From the NCBI RefSeq assembly GCF_007677725.1, contig NZ_VEDF01000001.1, forward strand, positions 88,588 to 152,587: DNA of 64,000 nt, written 5' to 3'. The DNA is from Pseudomonas sp. URMO17WK12:I11 (GTDB lineage Bacteria; Pseudomonadota; Gammaproteobacteria; Pseudomonadales; Pseudomonadaceae). Positions 8,088 through 19,344 of this stretch are shown here, one piece after another (position 1 is the stretch's first letter; the number at the start of each line of letters is the position of its first letter). The position numbers were made by a program, and so were the translations under genes. Below the pieces are notes generated by a model. It saw only the letters and a list, made by a program, of their open reading frames with translations, did not search any database and was not told where the DNA came from.

Positions 8088-10016
8088 ATGACCCTGCTCA
8101 AATTCAGCGATGTGTCCCTCGCATTCGGCGCGATGCCGCTGCTGGACAAGGTATCCTGGCAGATCGCCCGTGGCGAGCGGGTGTGCATCATCGGCCGCAA
8201 TGGCACTGGCAAATCGAGCATGCTGCGCCTGGTCAAGGGCGAGCAGAAGGCTGACGATGGCGATATCTGGCGCGCGCCGGGGCTCAAGATCGGCGAATTG
8301 CCGCAAGAGCTGCCGGTGGCCGATGAGCGCACCGTGTTCGATGTGGTCGCCGCAGGTCTGGACGGCGTCGGCGAGTTGCTGGCCGAGTTCCACCAGCTGA
8401 GCCAGAACATTCAGGGCGACGACGACCTGGAAAAACTCATGCACGTTCAGCACGAACTGGAAGTGCGTGACGGCTGGCGCCTGCAGCAGGTGGTGGAAAG
8501 CACCCTGAGCCGCCTGCAGCTGCCTGCCGACAAGACCCTGGCCGAGCTCTCGGGCGGCTGGCGCCGGCGCGTGCTGCTGGCCCAGGCCCTGGTGTCCGAG
8601 CCCGATCTGCTGTTGCTCGATGAGCCGACCAACCACCTGGACATCGGCGCCATCGCCTGGCTCGAAGAAGCGCTCAACGGATTCAACGGCGCCGTACTGT
8701 TCATCACCCACGATCGCTCCTTCCTGCAGAACCTGGCCACGCGCATCCTCGAACTGGACCGCGGTGGCCTGATCGACTGGAATGGCGATTACGCCAGTTT
8801 CCTGGTGCACAAGGAAGCCGCGCTGGCTGCCGAAGAAACCGCCAATGCGCTGTTCGACAAGCGCCTGGCCCAGGAAGAGGTGTGGATCCGTCAGGGCATC
8901 AAGGCCCGTCGTACCCGTAACGAAGGCCGGGTGCGTGCGCTCAAGGCCTTGCGCGTCGAGCGCGGCGAGCGTCGCGAGCGCCAGGGCAAGGCCAACATCC
9001 AGATCGAGTCCGCCGAAAAGTCCGGCAAGCAGGTCATGGTGCTGGAGAACGTCAGCTTCGCCCATCCCGGCGGTCCACTGCTGGTCAAGGACTTTTCCAT
9101 GGTCCTGCAGCGCGAAGACCGCATTGGCCTGCTCGGCGCCAACGGCACCGGCAAGACCACCTTGCTGAAGATGATGCTGGGCGACCTGGAGCCCACCGCT
9201 GGCAAGGTCGAGCGCGGCACCAAGCTGGAAGTGGCGTATTTCGACCAGATGCGCCACCAGCTGGAGCTGGAAAAGACCGTCATCGACAACCTCGCCGAAG
9301 GCCGTGACTTCATCGACATCGACGGCCAGAGCCGTCATGTCCTGAGTTACCTAGGCGACTTCCTGTTCAGCCCGCAGCGTGCGCGCACGCCGGTCAAGGC
9401 CCTGTCCGGTGGCGAGCGCGCGCGCCTGCTGCTGGCCAAGCTGTTCAGCAAGCCAGCCAACCTGTTGGTGCTCGATGAGCCGACCAACGACCTGGACGTC
9501 GAAACCCTCGAGTTGCTCGAAGAGGTGCTGTGCAACTACAAGGGCACCGTGCTGATGGTCAGCCACGACCGTGCCTTCCTCGACAACGTGGTCACCAGCA
9601 CCCTGGTGTTCGAAGGGCAGGGCAAGGTCCGCGAATACGTCGGGGGTTACGAAGATTGGATCCGCCAGGGCGGCTCGCCGAAGCTGCTCGGCGTGGCCGA
9701 AAGCAAGAGCGGCAAATCCGAGCTCAACAGCGCGGTCGTCGAGAAAACCGCCGAACCGGCTGCGCCTGCGGCGGCGGCGCCAGCGGCGGACGCCACGAAG
9801 AAAAAGCTCAGCTACAAGCTGCAACGTGAGCTGGAAATGCTCCCGGGGCAGATCGATGCCCTTGAGCAACGCATGGCCCAAGCGCAGGAAGAAGTCAGCG
9901 CTGCCGGTTTCTATCAGCGCCCAATTGCCGAAACCTCGGCAGTCCTGGCCAAGATAGAAAAGCTGCAGGGTGAACTGGACGCGCTGGTCGAGCGTTGGGC
10001 TGAGCTCGAAGGTTGA
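8088..10016 (+). CDS. uup: ABC-F ATPase Uup
   Basis: A 642-residue protein with two ABC ATPase domains and no membrane segments. Walker A motifs are GRNGTGKSS near residue 40 and GANGTGKTT near residue 350, the signatures are LSGGWRRR and LSGGERARL, and both Walker B sites read LLDEPTN or VLDEPTN. The charged linker between domains and a C-terminal coiled coil (last 80 residues) identify the Uup branch. ABC-F proteins act on ribosomes; Uup has also been linked to transposon excision and branched-DNA handling. It starts at the ATG of MTLLKFSDVSL and is divergent from slt. Confidence 0.93.
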   Translation: MTLLKFSDVSLAFGAMPLLDKVSWQIARGERVCIIGRNGTGKSSMLRLVKGEQKADDGDIWRAPGLKIGELPQELPVADERTVFDVVAAGLDGVGELLAEFHQLSQNIQGDDDLEKLMHVQHELEVRDGWRLQQVVESTLSRLQLPADKTLAELSGGWRRRVLLAQALVSEPDLLLLDEPTNHLDIGAIAWLEEALNGFNGAVLFITHDRSFLQNLATRILELDRGGLIDWNGDYASFLVHKEAALAAEETANALFDKRLAQEEVWIRQGIKARRTRNEGRVRALKALRVERGERRERQGKANIQIESAEKSGKQVMVLENVSFAHPGGPLLVKDFSMVLQREDRIGLLGANGTGKTTLLKMMLGDLEPTAGKVERGTKLEVAYFDQMRHQLELEKTVIDNLAEGRDFIDIDGQSRHVLSYLGDFLFSPQRARTPVKALSGGERARLLLAKLFSKPANLLVLDEPTNDLDVETLELLEEVLCNYKGTVLMVSHDRAFLDNVVTSTLVFEGQGKVREYVGGYEDWIRQGGSPKLLGVAESKSGKSELNSAVVEKTAEPAAPAAAAPAADATKKKLSYKLQRELEMLPGQIDALEQRMAQAQEEVSAAGFYQRPIAETSAVLAKIEKLQGELDALVERWAELEG

Positions 10017-10020
10017 TCAG

Positions 10021-10065
10021 CTGGGCTGGCCTGTTCGCGGCTGATCCGCGAGCAGGCCGGCCCAG
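10021..10065. terminator. long hairpin between convergent uup and usp genes
   Basis: Arms 10021-10033 and 10053-10065 pair over 13 bp with one G-U, and an inner CGCGG/CCGCG extends the stem. It lies between two convergent stop codons, so a bidirectional terminator is likely, although no clear T-run follows. Confidence 0.55.
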
Positions 10066-10071
10066 GCGGCC

Positions 10072-10512
10072 TCAGTCTTTCTTCAGCAGGCGCACTGCCA
10101 GCACATCGCACGGGGCGCCATGCAGCACGTCATTGGCGGTGGAGCCCAGCAGCAAGGCCAGGCCGTGGCGGCCATGGCTGCCCACCACGATCAGGTCGCA
10201 ATTGTGCTCTTTGGCCAGCTGGTGGATCTCCTGGCGCGGCTGGCCATAGGTCAGGTGCAAGTCGCCATGCTGGATGCCGGGATACTTGAGGAACAGCCGT
10301 TGCATGCGTTCCTTGGCCTGGTCGAACTGCTGTTGCTGCAACTGCGACAGATCCATCGGCACGTCGCCGCCGAACGCCATGGCCATCGGCTCGACGATAT
10401 GCACCAGCGACACTTTGGCGCCCGTTGGCTCGGCGAGCTTCATGGCACGCTTGATCACCGGATCGCACTCTTCGGTGAGGTCGACGGCGACCAAAAGATG
10501 TTCATAGGACAT
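10072..10512 (-). CDS. universal stress protein (UspA family)
   Basis: This 146-residue protein has the UspA fold pattern: it starts YEHLLVAVDLTEE and ends with the ATP-binding signature GSHGRHGLALLLGSTANDVL. It belongs to the ATP-binding subgroup of single-domain stress proteins acting in the cytoplasm. CAGGAG at 9 bases before the ATG at 10512 fixes the start, so the upstream extension to 10569 is not coding. Confidence 0.92.
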   Translation of the reverse strand: MSYEHLLVAVDLTEECDPVIKRAMKLAEPTGAKVSLVHIVEPMAMAFGGDVPMDLSQLQQQQFDQAKERMQRLFLKYPGIQHGDLHLTYGQPRQEIHQLAKEHNCDLIVVGSHGRHGLALLLGSTANDVLHGAPCDVLAVRLLKKD

Positions 10513-10622
10513 GAGCTGTACTCCTGACGAGGGCGTTGGTAGAAGTATGGTCGCTTTCTGGCGGGCCATCGGTGAAACCTGAGTAACCCGCTCATTTGCA
10601 ACGCTTTATGGGATCTACAGAT

Positions 10623-11060
10623 ATGACGGTATGGCTAGTGGTGTCAATCCTTGCGCTGATTCTCAGCCCGCTTTCCTGGCTGCGCCTGTCGCGCAAGCAG
10701 GGCCAGCAGATGGACTTGCGCCTGCAAGCGCGGCGCATGGGCATGGCCATGCAGTTGGCGCCGCAGCAGTGGCCGCACTGGTTCGAGCAGGCGCCGCCGA
10801 GCCCTTGTCCGCAGTACCATCGCGCCCGGCGCCGCGGCCATGAAGATTGCTGGTGTTACTGGCAAGTCAGCCCTGGGGTGTGGTGGAACCAGTGGAAGGA
10901 AGCCTGTGCCGAACCGCGCCTGATCGAGGTGTTCGCCCGCCTGCCGCGTACCGTCTACAAGGTCGAGGCCGACACACGCATGCTGGCGTTGTACTGGAGC
11001 GAGCGGGGCGATGAAACAGTTTTGCAGGATATTGCCTACGCCTTCGAAACCCTCGCTTGA
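10623..11060 (+). CDS. small membrane-anchored protein, conserved hypothetical
   Basis: A 145-residue protein with one N-terminal membrane helix (TVWLVVSILALILSPLSWL) and a basic, Trp- and Cys-rich cytoplasmic part with HEDCWCYWQVSPGVWW. I do not recognise a named domain. It is followed by a strong terminator, so it is transcribed alone. The start is the ATG giving MTVWLVV; an upstream in-frame Met at 10596 is less likely because it breaks the membrane-helix start. Confidence 0.7.
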   Translation: MTVWLVVSILALILSPLSWLRLSRKQGQQMDLRLQARRMGMAMQLAPQQWPHWFEQAPPSPCPQYHRARRRGHEDCWCYWQVSPGVWWNQWKEACAEPRLIEVFARLPRTVYKVEADTRMLALYWSERGDETVLQDIAYAFETLA

Positions 11061-11070
11061 CCCCGCCTGT

Positions 11071-11118
11071 AACGACAAAGCGGCAACCCGGTAGCTACCA
11101 GGTTGCCGCTTTGTCGTT
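11071..11118. terminator. strong hairpin terminator
   Basis: An 18-bp perfect stem (11071-11088 with 11101-11118) around a 12-base loop that is itself partly self-complementary, followed by a short T-stretch. It ends transcription of the small membrane-protein gene. Confidence 0.75.
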
Positions 11119-11535
11119 TCTGCACTGCAGAAAAGGCCAGGCAGGCCGGGAAAATTCTTGAAACTGCTCACAGTGTAGCGGGTTCGCCGTCTGCTGCAGC
11201 GATCGGCATGCAGCGCCAAGTACATTTACGTTGTCAATTGCCAGGATGAATGATCGGTAATCACTGGATCGGCAGAGAGGCGTCGGACCCTGGTAAATGG
11301 CCGCAACGACGGCGTTTTTGACCTCGGTGCAGCATTTGACAATGCCGGGCATTTCGGAGAATGTGTGCACACCCAAATCAAACGGGCGTATGAATTGAGC
11401 GTTTGTATGTCACATCGCTCAATCACGATCCCGACTAGCGCGCTGACGGGTGTGCCTGGGCGCGGGGCAGCGTGGTCTGCCTGAGCCCAGCGATCGGCGT
11501 GTACAGTTCAGCTTCCATATCGTGGAGATCAGTTG
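11119..11535. other. fadBA upstream region
   Basis: A 417-bp spacer of lower GC content upstream of fadB. Apart from the PsrA-like tandem site at 11379-11405 I see no gene; short frames on the minus strand (11095-11426) lack ribosome-binding sites and overlap the terminator. The fadB promoter should lie within or just after the tandem site. Confidence 0.5.
11379..11405. promoter_or_regulatory. tandem PsrA-like operator upstream of fadBA
   Basis: Two 14-mers share one base: CAAACGGGCGTATG (11379-11392) has one mismatch to the PsrA pattern (G/C)AAAC-N4-GTTT(G/C), and GAATTGAGCGTTTG (11392-11405) has two. The same head-to-tail layout occurs upstream of psrA. PsrA repression of fadBA relieved by long-chain fatty acids is known in Pseudomonas; that these boxes mediate it is inference. 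Confidence 0.55.
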
Positions 11536-13683
11536 ATGATTTACGAAGGTAAAGCCATCACGGTTAAGGCTCTTGAAAGCGGCATCGTCGAACTGAAGTT
11601 CGATCTCAAGGGTGAGTCCGTCAACAAGTTCAATCGCCTGACCCTGGACGAGCTGCGCCAGGCCGTCGATGCCATCAAGGCCGACGCCTCGGTGAAGGGT
11701 GTGATCGTCAGCAGCGGCAAGGACGTGTTCATCGTCGGCGCCGACATCACCGAATTCGTCGACAACTTCAAGCTGCCCGAAGCCGAGCTGGTTGCCGGCA
11801 ACCTGGAAGCCAACCGCATCTTCAACGCCTTCGAGGATCTCGAAGTGCCGACTGTCGCGGCCATCAACGGTATCGCCCTGGGTGGCGGCCTGGAAATGTG
11901 CCTGGCGGCCGACTACCGGATCATGTCCAGCAGCGCCAAGATCGGTCTGCCCGAAGTCAAGCTGGGCATCTACCCAGGCTTCGGCGGCACCGTGCGCCTG
12001 CCGCGCCTGATCGGCTCGGACAACGCCATCGAGTGGATTGCCGCCGGCAAGGAAAACCGCGCCGAAGACGCCCTCAAGGTTGGCGTGGTCGATGCGGTGG
12101 TAGCCCCTGAGCTGCTGCAGGCAGGCGCCCTGGACCTGATCAAGCGTGCCATCAGCGGCGAGCTGGACTACAAGGCCAAGCGTCAGCCGAAGCTTGAGAA
12201 ACTCAAGCTCAACGCCATCGAACAGATGATGGCTTTCGAGACCGCCAAGGGCTTCATTGCCGGCCAGGCTGGGCCGAACTACCCAGCGCCGGTCGAGGCC
12301 ATCAAGACCATCCAGAAGGCGGCTAACTTCGGCCGCGACAAGGCCCTGGAAGTCGAGGCCGCAGGCTTCGCCAAGCTGGCCAAGACGCCAGTTGCCGCCA
12401 GCCTGATTGGCTTGTTCCTCAATGACCAGGAGCTCAAGCGCAAGGCCAAGGCGCACGACGAAATCGCCCACGACGTCAAGCAGGCCGCGGTGCTCGGCGC
12501 TGGCATCATGGGTGGCGGCATCGCTTACCAGTCGGCGGTCAAAGGCACCCCGATCCTGATGAAGGATATCCGCGAGGAAGCCATTCAGCTGGGCCTGAAC
12601 GAGGCCTCCAAACTGCTCGGCAATCGCGTCGAAAAAGGCCGCCTGACCCCGGCGAAAATGGCCGAGGCGCTCAACGCCATTCGCCCAGCGCTGTCCTACG
12701 GCGACTTCGCCAACGTCGACATCGTCGTCGAAGCGGTAGTCGAGAACCCCAAGGTCAAGCAAGCGGTGCTGGCCGAAGTCGAAGGCCAGGTCAAAGACGA
12801 CGCCATTCTGGCTTCCAACACCTCGACCATCTCGATCAACTTGCTGGCCAAGGCGCTCAAGCGTCCGGAAAACTTCGTCGGCATGCACTTCTTCAACCCA
12901 GTGCACATGATGCCGCTGGTCGAGGTGATCCGCGGCGAGAAGTCCAGTGACGTGGCCGTCGCCACCACCGTGGCCTACGCCAAGAAGATGGGCAAGAACC
13001 CGATCGTGGTCAACGACTGCCCTGGCTTCCTGGTCAACCGCGTGCTGTTCCCGTACTTCGGCGGTTTCGCCAAGCTGGTCAGCGCTGGTGTGGATTTCGT
13101 GCGCATCGACAAGGTCATGGAGAAATTCGGCTGGCCCATGGGGCCTGCGTACCTGATGGACGTGGTCGGTATCGACACTGGCCACCACGGTCGCGATGTC
13201 ATGGCCGAGGGCTTCCCGGACCGCATGAAGGATGATCGGCGTTCGGCCGTCGATGCTCTGTACGAGGCCAAGCGCCTGGGTCAGAAGAACGGCAAGGGCT
13301 TCTATGCCTACGAGACGGACAAGCGCGGCAAGCCGAAAAAGGTGTTCGATGCCACCGTGATGGACGTGCTCAAGCCGGTCGTCTTCGAGCAGCGTGAGGT
13401 CAGCGATGAAGACATCGTCAATTGGATGATGATCCCGCTGTGCCTGGAAACGGTGCGCTGCCTGGAAGACGGTATCGTCGCCACTGCCGCCGAGGCAGAC
13501 ATGGGCCTGGTCTACGGCATCGGTTTCCCACCGTTCCGTGGCGGTGCGCTGCGCTACATCGATTCGATCGGCGTAGCCGAATTCGTTGCCCTGGCCGACC
13601 GCTACGCCGACCTGGGGCCGCTGTACCACCCGACCGCGAAGCTGCGTGAAATGGCCAAGAGCGGCCAGCGCTTCTTCAACTGA
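11536..13683 (+). CDS. fadB: fatty-acid oxidation complex subunit alpha FadB
   Basis: A 715-residue trifunctional beta-oxidation enzyme. The N-terminal enoyl-CoA hydratase/isomerase domain (about residues 1-190) has the oxyanion block ADITEF and [13 protein letters not shown]. It is followed by 3-hydroxyacyl-CoA dehydrogenase with NAD-binding [10 protein letters not shown] near residue 320 and [16 protein letters not shown]. With FadA it forms the alpha2-beta2 complex in the cytoplasm. The length equals the known P. putida FadB. fadA follows after 31 bp. The ATG at 11536 is preferred to the TTG one codon earlier. Confidence 0.97.
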   Translation: MIYEGKAITVKALESGIVELKFDLKGESVNKFNRLTLDELRQAVDAIKADASVKGVIVSSGKDVFIVGADITEFVDNFKLPEAELVAGNLEANRIFNAFEDLEVPTVAAINGIALGGGLEMCLAADYRIMSSSAKIGLPEVKLGIYPGFGGTVRLPRLIGSDNAIEWIAAGKENRAEDALKVGVVDAVVAPELLQAGALDLIKRAISGELDYKAKRQPKLEKLKLNAIEQMMAFETAKGFIAGQAGPNYPAPVEAIKTIQKAANFGRDKALEVEAAGFAKLAKTPVAASLIGLFLNDQELKRKAKAHDEIAHDVKQAAVLGAGIMGGGIAYQSAVKGTPILMKDIREEAIQLGLNEASKLLGNRVEKGRLTPAKMAEALNAIRPALSYGDFANVDIVVEAVVENPKVKQAVLAEVEGQVKDDAILASNTSTISINLLAKALKRPENFVGMHFFNPVHMMPLVEVIRGEKSSDVAVATTVAYAKKMGKNPIVVNDCPGFLVNRVLFPYFGGFAKLVSAGVDFVRIDKVMEKFGWPMGPAYLMDVVGIDTGHHGRDVMAEGFPDRMKDDRRSAVDALYEAKRLGQKNGKGFYAYETDKRGKPKKVFDATVMDVLKPVVFEQREVSDEDIVNWMMIPLCLETVRCLEDGIVATAAEADMGLVYGIGFPPFRGGALRYIDSIGVAEFVALADRYADLGPLYHPTAKLREMAKSGQRFFN

Positions 13684-13699
13684 GTGGTCAACGAGCTAG

Positions 13700-14890
<1,191 letters not shown>

Positions 14891-14909
14891 TCGCGGGCGA
14901 TGCCAGCAG

Positions 14910-14933
14910 CCGGGGCCTAGTGCCCCGGTTTTT
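14910..14933 (+). terminator. rho-independent terminator after fadA
   Basis: A CCGGGGC stem (14910-14916) pairs with GCCCCGG (14922-14928) around CTAGT and is followed by TTTTTG. It closes the fadBA operon. Confidence 0.85.
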
Positions 14934-14968
14934 GTTTTTCAGGTTTATGCGTTTCGAGGAAGCGACAC

Positions 14969-15220
14969 ATGCGGATACAGCCAGGGATCTATCGCCATTA
15001 CAAAGGGCCTGAGTACCGTGTTTTCACCGTTGCACGGCACTCGGAAAACGAAGAGTGGATGGTTTTCTATCAATGCCTGTATGGTGATTACGGTTTCTGG
15101 GTGAGGCCGCTGTCGATGTTCCAGGAGAGCGTCGAGGTTGACGGCGAGCAGGTGCCACGCTTTGCTTTGGTCACGGTCGAAGAAGGGCTGGCCGAGCTGT
15201 CCGGCGGGTCGCAAGCATGA
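14969..15220 (+). CDS. DUF1653-family small protein
   Basis: An 83-residue protein with the DUF1653 pattern (IQPGIYRHYKGPEYRV, then FYQCLYGDYGFWVRPLSMF). These small proteins resemble a single beta-barrel domain; their function is unknown. The start ATG at 14969 follows GAGGAAGC. It lies between fadA and topA and may be transcribed alone. Confidence 0.8.
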   Translation: MRIQPGIYRHYKGPEYRVFTVARHSENEEWMVFYQCLYGDYGFWVRPLSMFQESVEVDGEQVPRFALVTVEEGLAELSGGSQA

Positions 15221-15320
15221 TCGACCACGCTTGACCTCACTCATTCGCCACTATATATAGCGGTGCCGCGTCCGGCACCTGACGCGTTTTTCATCTTCAG
15301 ATTCAGGAATACTCCGATCC

Positions 15321-17930
15321 ATGGGCAAATCGCTGGTCATTGTGGAATCCCCGGCCAAGGCCAAGACCATCAACAAGTACCTGGGCAACCAGTACGTGGT
15401 GAAGTCGAGTATCGGCCATATCCGAGACCTCCCCACCAGCGGTTCGGCCAGCGCAAGCAAAGAGCCAGCCGCCAAGCGTGGCAAGGCTGCGGGTGAGGCC
15501 CCGGCGCTGTCGCCGAAAGAGAAGGCGCGGCGCCAGCTGGTAGCGCGCATGGGCGTCGACCCCGAGCATGGCTGGAAGGCCAAGTACGAGATCCTTCCTG
15601 GCAAGGAAAAGGTCATCGACGAGCTGCGCCGCCTGGCCAAGGATGCCGACACCATCTATCTCGCAACCGACTTGGACCGCGAAGGGGAGGCCATTGCCTG
15701 GCACCTGCGCGAGGCCATCGGTGGTGATGACAGCCGCTACAAGCGCGTGGTGTTCAACGAAATCACCAAAAAAGCCATTCAGGAAGCGTTCTCGCAGCCT
15801 GGCGAGCTGGACATCGACCGTGTCAACGCGCAGCAGGCGCGGCGCTTCCTTGACCGCGTGGTTGGCTACATGGTTTCGCCGCTGCTGTGGGCCAAGATCG
15901 CCCGTGGCCTTTCGGCTGGCCGCGTGCAGTCGGTAGCGGTCAAGCTGGTAGTCGAGCGCGAGCGCGAGATCCGCGCCTTCGTGCCGCAAGAATACTGGGA
16001 AGTGCACGCCGACCTGGGCACCGCCAAAAACGCCAAGGTGCGTTTCGAAGTGGCGCGGCAGAAGGGCGAAGCCTTCAAGCCGCTCAACCAAGCGCAGGCC
16101 ATGGCCGCCCTGGAACAGCTCAAGGCGTCCAGCTACAGCGTGGTCAAGCGCGAAGACCGCCCGACCAGCAGCAAGCCGTCGGCGCCCTTCATCACCTCGA
16201 CCCTGCAACAGGCTGCAAGCAATCGCCTGGGCTTCGGGGTGAAGAAGACCATGATGATGGCTCAGCGCTTGTATGAGGCAGGCTACATCACTTACATGCG
16301 TACCGACTCGACCAACCTGTCGACCGACGCCCTCGACATGGCACGCAGCTATATCGAGCGCGAATTCGGCAAGCAGTACCTGCCCGAAGCGCCGATGCTC
16401 TACGGCAGCAAGGAGGGCGCTCAGGAAGCGCACGAAGCGATCCGCCCCTCGGATGTCAACACCCACCCGACCAAGCTCAGCGGCATGGAGCGGGACGCCG
16501 AACGCCTGTACGAATTGATCTGGCGCCAGTTCCTGGCGTGCCAGATGCCGCCTGCGCAGTACCTGTCGACCAGCGTTACCGTGGCAGCGGGCGACTTCGA
16601 GCTGCGTGCCAAGGGGCGTATCCTCAAGTTCGACGGTTACACCCGCGTATTGCCGCAGCAGAGCAAGCCCGGCGAAGACGACGTCCTGCCAGAAATGGCG
16701 CAGGGTGAGGTGCTCAAGCTGATCGAGCTGGACCCCAGCCAGCACTTCACCAAGCCACCGGCACGCTTCACCGAAGCCAGTCTGGTCAAGGAGATGGAAA
16801 AGCGTGGGATCGGCCGCCCATCGACGTACGCGGCGATCATCTCGACGATTCAGGACCGTGGATATGTGACGCTGCACAACCGTCGCTTCTACTCCGAGAA
16901 GATGGGCGATATCGTCACCGAGCGCCTCTCCGAGAGTTTCTCGAACCTGATGGACTACGGCTTCACCGCCGGCATGGAAGAAAACCTCGACGACGTGGCC
17001 CACGGCGAGCGTGACTGGAAAAACGTCCTCGACGAATTCTATGGCGACTTCAGCAAGAAGCTGTCGAACGCCGAATCTGCCGAAGGCGGGATGCGCGCCA
17101 ATCAGCCGACCATGACCAACATTGCCTGCAAGGAATGTGGTCGGCCGATGATGATTCGTACCGCCTCCACCGGTGTCTTCCTGGGTTGCTCCGGGTACAG
17201 CCTGCCGCCCAAAGAGCGCTGCAAGGCGACAGTCAACCTGGTGCCTGGCGATGAAATCGCGGCCGACGATGAGGGCGAGTCCGAATCGCGCGTCCTGTTG
17301 GGCAAGCACCGCTGCCCGATCTGCGCCACGGCGATGGACGCCTACCTGCTCGATGAGAAGCACAAGCTGCACATCTGCGGCAATAACCCGGATTGCCCGG
17401 GCTATGAGATCGAAGAGGGCAGCTACCGCATCAAGGGCTACGAAGGGCCGAGCCTTGAGTGTGACAAGTGCGGCAGCGAGATGCAGCTCAAGACCGGGCG
17501 TTTCGGCAAATTCTTCGGTTGCACCAACCCTGCGTGCAAGAACACGCGCAAGCTGCTCAAAAGCGGCGAGGCAGCGCCGCCGAAGATGGACAAGGTCGAC
17601 ATGCCCGAGCTCAAGTGCGAGAAGGTCGACGACACCTATGTGTTGCGTGATGGCGCCTCGGGGCTGTTCCTGGCCGCCAGCCAGTTCCCCAAGAATCGCG
17701 AAACCCGTGCGCCGCTGGTGATGGAGATCGTGCCGCACAAGCATGAAATCGACCCCAAATATCACTTCCTGTGTGAAGCACCGCAGAAAGATCCGGATGG
17801 CCGCCCAACCGTGATCCGCTATAGCCGCAAGACCAAGGAGCAGTACGTGCAGTCCGAAGTCGACGGCAAGCCGACCGGCTGGAAGGCGTTCTACGACGGT
17901 GGGGCGTGGAAGGTCGAAGACAAGCGCTAA
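15321..17930 (+). CDS. topA: DNA topoisomerase I (omega protein)
   Basis: This 869-residue type IA topoisomerase relaxes negative supercoils. The TOPRIM domain is at the start ([13 protein letters not shown], and DLDREGEA), and the catalytic Tyr325 lies in ITYMRTDST. The C terminus has three four-cysteine zinc ribbons (CKECGRPM..., CPICATAM..., CDKCGSEM...) and a further zinc-less ribbon, as in E. coli TopA. The full length and all motifs are intact. Confidence 0.97.
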   Translation: MGKSLVIVESPAKAKTINKYLGNQYVVKSSIGHIRDLPTSGSASASKEPAAKRGKAAGEAPALSPKEKARRQLVARMGVDPEHGWKAKYEILPGKEKVIDELRRLAKDADTIYLATDLDREGEAIAWHLREAIGGDDSRYKRVVFNEITKKAIQEAFSQPGELDIDRVNAQQARRFLDRVVGYMVSPLLWAKIARGLSAGRVQSVAVKLVVEREREIRAFVPQEYWEVHADLGTAKNAKVRFEVARQKGEAFKPLNQAQAMAALEQLKASSYSVVKREDRPTSSKPSAPFITSTLQQAASNRLGFGVKKTMMMAQRLYEAGYITYMRTDSTNLSTDALDMARSYIEREFGKQYLPEAPMLYGSKEGAQEAHEAIRPSDVNTHPTKLSGMERDAERLYELIWRQFLACQMPPAQYLSTSVTVAAGDFELRAKGRILKFDGYTRVLPQQSKPGEDDVLPEMAQGEVLKLIELDPSQHFTKPPARFTEASLVKEMEKRGIGRPSTYAAIISTIQDRGYVTLHNRRFYSEKMGDIVTERLSESFSNLMDYGFTAGMEENLDDVAHGERDWKNVLDEFYGDFSKKLSNAESAEGGMRANQPTMTNIACKECGRPMMIRTASTGVFLGCSGYSLPPKERCKATVNLVPGDEIAADDEGESESRVLLGKHRCPICATAMDAYLLDEKHKLHICGNNPDCPGYEIEEGSYRIKGYEGPSLECDKCGSEMQLKTGRFGKFFGCTNPACKNTRKLLKSGEAAPPKMDKVDMPELKCEKVDDTYVLRDGASGLFLAASQFPKNRETRAPLVMEIVPHKHEIDPKYHFLCEAPQKDPDGRPTVIRYSRKTKEQYVQSEVDGKPTGWKAFYDGGAWKVEDKR

Positions 17931-17948
17931 CGCGTGGGTAATGAAAAT

Positions 17949-17965
17949 GGGCCGCTTTGCGGCCC
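17949..17965 (+). terminator. hairpin after topA
   Basis: GGGCCGC (17949-17955) pairs with GCGGCCC (17959-17965) across TTT. The following sequence TGTTCATTTAT is only moderately T-rich, so this is a likely but weak terminator. Confidence 0.45.
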
Positions 17966-18015
17966 TGTTCATTTATGATGCAGGCATTGCCCAGCGCCCA
18001 GTGGAGTCTTGCGAC

Positions 18016-18531
18016 ATGGCCCAGGAACTGTATACCCGCACCAACCAGAAATTCTTCTTCGCCGGACTCGCGCTCGAATCGATGGCCAAGGCCGAAGCCA
18101 GCCAGGCGATGAATGCACAAGGGCTGGTCCAGGCCGAGCGTGAGGCGGCGTTGTTTCATCTGTATGGCGCGCTGCTGGGCATGTGTCATGAAATCGGCGG
18201 GTTCTATCGCCTGCCGGTTGTGGCTACTGTCGAGCACGCGTTGGCTGACGAGGCCCTCAACGGCATTGCCATTCCTGAGGTAGCCGAGCTCTTGGAGCTC
18301 GCCCGTCAGCGGGAAACCTGGTTGGCGAAAATGCTCAACGCTTATGCCGATTTGTTCCGACCACCGGTCGCCAGGAAAGCCCCCAAAACGGATGTCACCC
18401 AGCCGCTGATCCAGGCGGTCAACCTCGACCAACCCGGGCAGCCTGCGCTGTCGCGCGAAGAATTGGAGAGCTGGCGAAATCATCTCAAAGACTTGGTGAG
18501 ACGTTTCCGCGACGCGTTGAGTGAGTGCTGA
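18016..18531 (+). CDS. DUF6586-like conserved hypothetical protein
   Basis: A 171-residue, mostly alpha-helical protein with no signal peptide or membrane segment. It begins AQELYTRTNQKFFFAGLALE and ends with a charged helix rich in Arg. I recognise it only as a protein found next to topA in Pseudomonas; its function is unknown. The ATG at 18016 is chosen over the upstream frame because the preceding part lies inside the topA terminator. The next small gene begins 50 bp downstream. Confidence 0.7.
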   Translation: MAQELYTRTNQKFFFAGLALESMAKAEASQAMNAQGLVQAEREAALFHLYGALLGMCHEIGGFYRLPVVATVEHALADEALNGIAIPEVAELLELARQRETWLAKMLNAYADLFRPPVARKAPKTDVTQPLIQAVNLDQPGQPALSREELESWRNHLKDLVRRFRDALSEC

Positions 18532-18581
18532 CAGCGGCTTGCGCTGGTACACTAACGGCCTTTCGTGGAGAACTGCCTTAT

Positions 18582-18815
18582 ATGTCTACGTCGTTTCTGG
18601 AAATTGTCGAGTTGCCTGATGGCCGTATCGAGCTGCGTCGCGCCGAGGATGAAGGCTCCCTGGTAACCCTGGATTTCTCGGAAGACGCCAAGGTGTTCCT
18701 GCAGGGGCAACATGTCGAAGTGGCCAAGGCCATGCTCAGTGTGGGCGTGCAGATGGCGGGTCGTCTGATGGATGGCGAGCTGGAGCGAGACGAAGGGCCG
18801 CGCGTGTTGCATTGA
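18582..18815 (+). CDS. small conserved hypothetical protein
   Basis: A 77-residue acidic protein (STSFLEIVELPDGRIELRRA...) with a short beta-hairpin-like start and a helix VEVAKAMLSVGVQMAGRLMDG. No motif gives a function. GTGGAG lies 8-13 bases upstream of the ATG. It probably shares a transcript with the DUF6586 gene and converges with sulA. Confidence 0.7.
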   Translation: MSTSFLEIVELPDGRIELRRAEDEGSLVTLDFSEDAKVFLQGQHVEVAKAMLSVGVQMAGRLMDGELERDEGPRVLH

Positions 18816-18853
18816 TGCAGCGACCGCAGGGATTCATGGGCAAAGCCTGAATA

Positions 18854-19330
18854 TCAGCCGAGGCGGATGTTCAGGCTTTGTGCGTTTCCAGTGCTGGCAG
18901 CGCGTTGCAATTGCAGGCGTGCATTGGCATTGATGCCGCCCAGCCAGCTGACCACCGTGTGGCTGCGGCCCAGGCGCAAGGCTTCGCAAGCCAGTTGCAA
19001 GGCGCTCTGATTGCCGCGAGGCTGCAGCAGCAGGATGCGCTCGCGGTTCAAGCCGGCATCGCGCAACCAGGCTTGGGTGACGCTCGCAGGCGGGGCTATG
19101 AGGGTCAGCCAGCGCGCTTGGGCGTCTTCGCTGAGCTCGCGCAGCACGGGTGCCAGCAGGCTGTGGCAATGTTCGGGGGCGCCGCGCAGGGACAGTTCGC
19201 TGAACAACGCCGGGTCGCTGCTTTTGCCTGTTTGCTCGACGGCTTTCAAGCCCGGCAGCACCGGCTGGGCCAGAAACGCCTCGAAGAGCGGAAGCTGGAC
19301 CTGATGTTGTACATGGGTGAATGGCTGCAT
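18854..19330 (-). CDS. sulA: SOS cell-division inhibitor SulA-like
   Basis: A 158-residue RecA-fold-like protein of the SulA family, 14 bp downstream of lexA on the same strand. The conserved part includes WLTLIAPPASVTQAWLRDAGL and LLLQPRG, with SHTVVSWLGG near the C terminus. SulA blocks FtsZ polymerisation during DNA damage. The lexA-sulA operon is the known Pseudomonas arrangement, so it should be induced from the double SOS box upstream of lexA. Confidence 0.88.
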   Translation of the reverse strand: MQPFTHVQHQVQLPLFEAFLAQPVLPGLKAVEQTGKSSDPALFSELSLRGAPEHCHSLLAPVLRELSEDAQARWLTLIAPPASVTQAWLRDAGLNRERILLLQPRGNQSALQLACEALRLGRSHTVVSWLGGINANARLQLQRAASTGNAQSLNIRLG

Positions 19331-19344
19331 GGCGCCTCCTGTTT

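Noticed and set aside
11419..13629. 736-codon frame antisense to fadB
   Set aside because: Shadow of fadB codon bias; composition (His, Gln, Val, Asp-rich) is typical of antisense frames, with no start signal.
15303..17972. 889-codon frame antisense to topA
   Set aside because: Same reason: mirrors the sense gene exactly and shows no domain.
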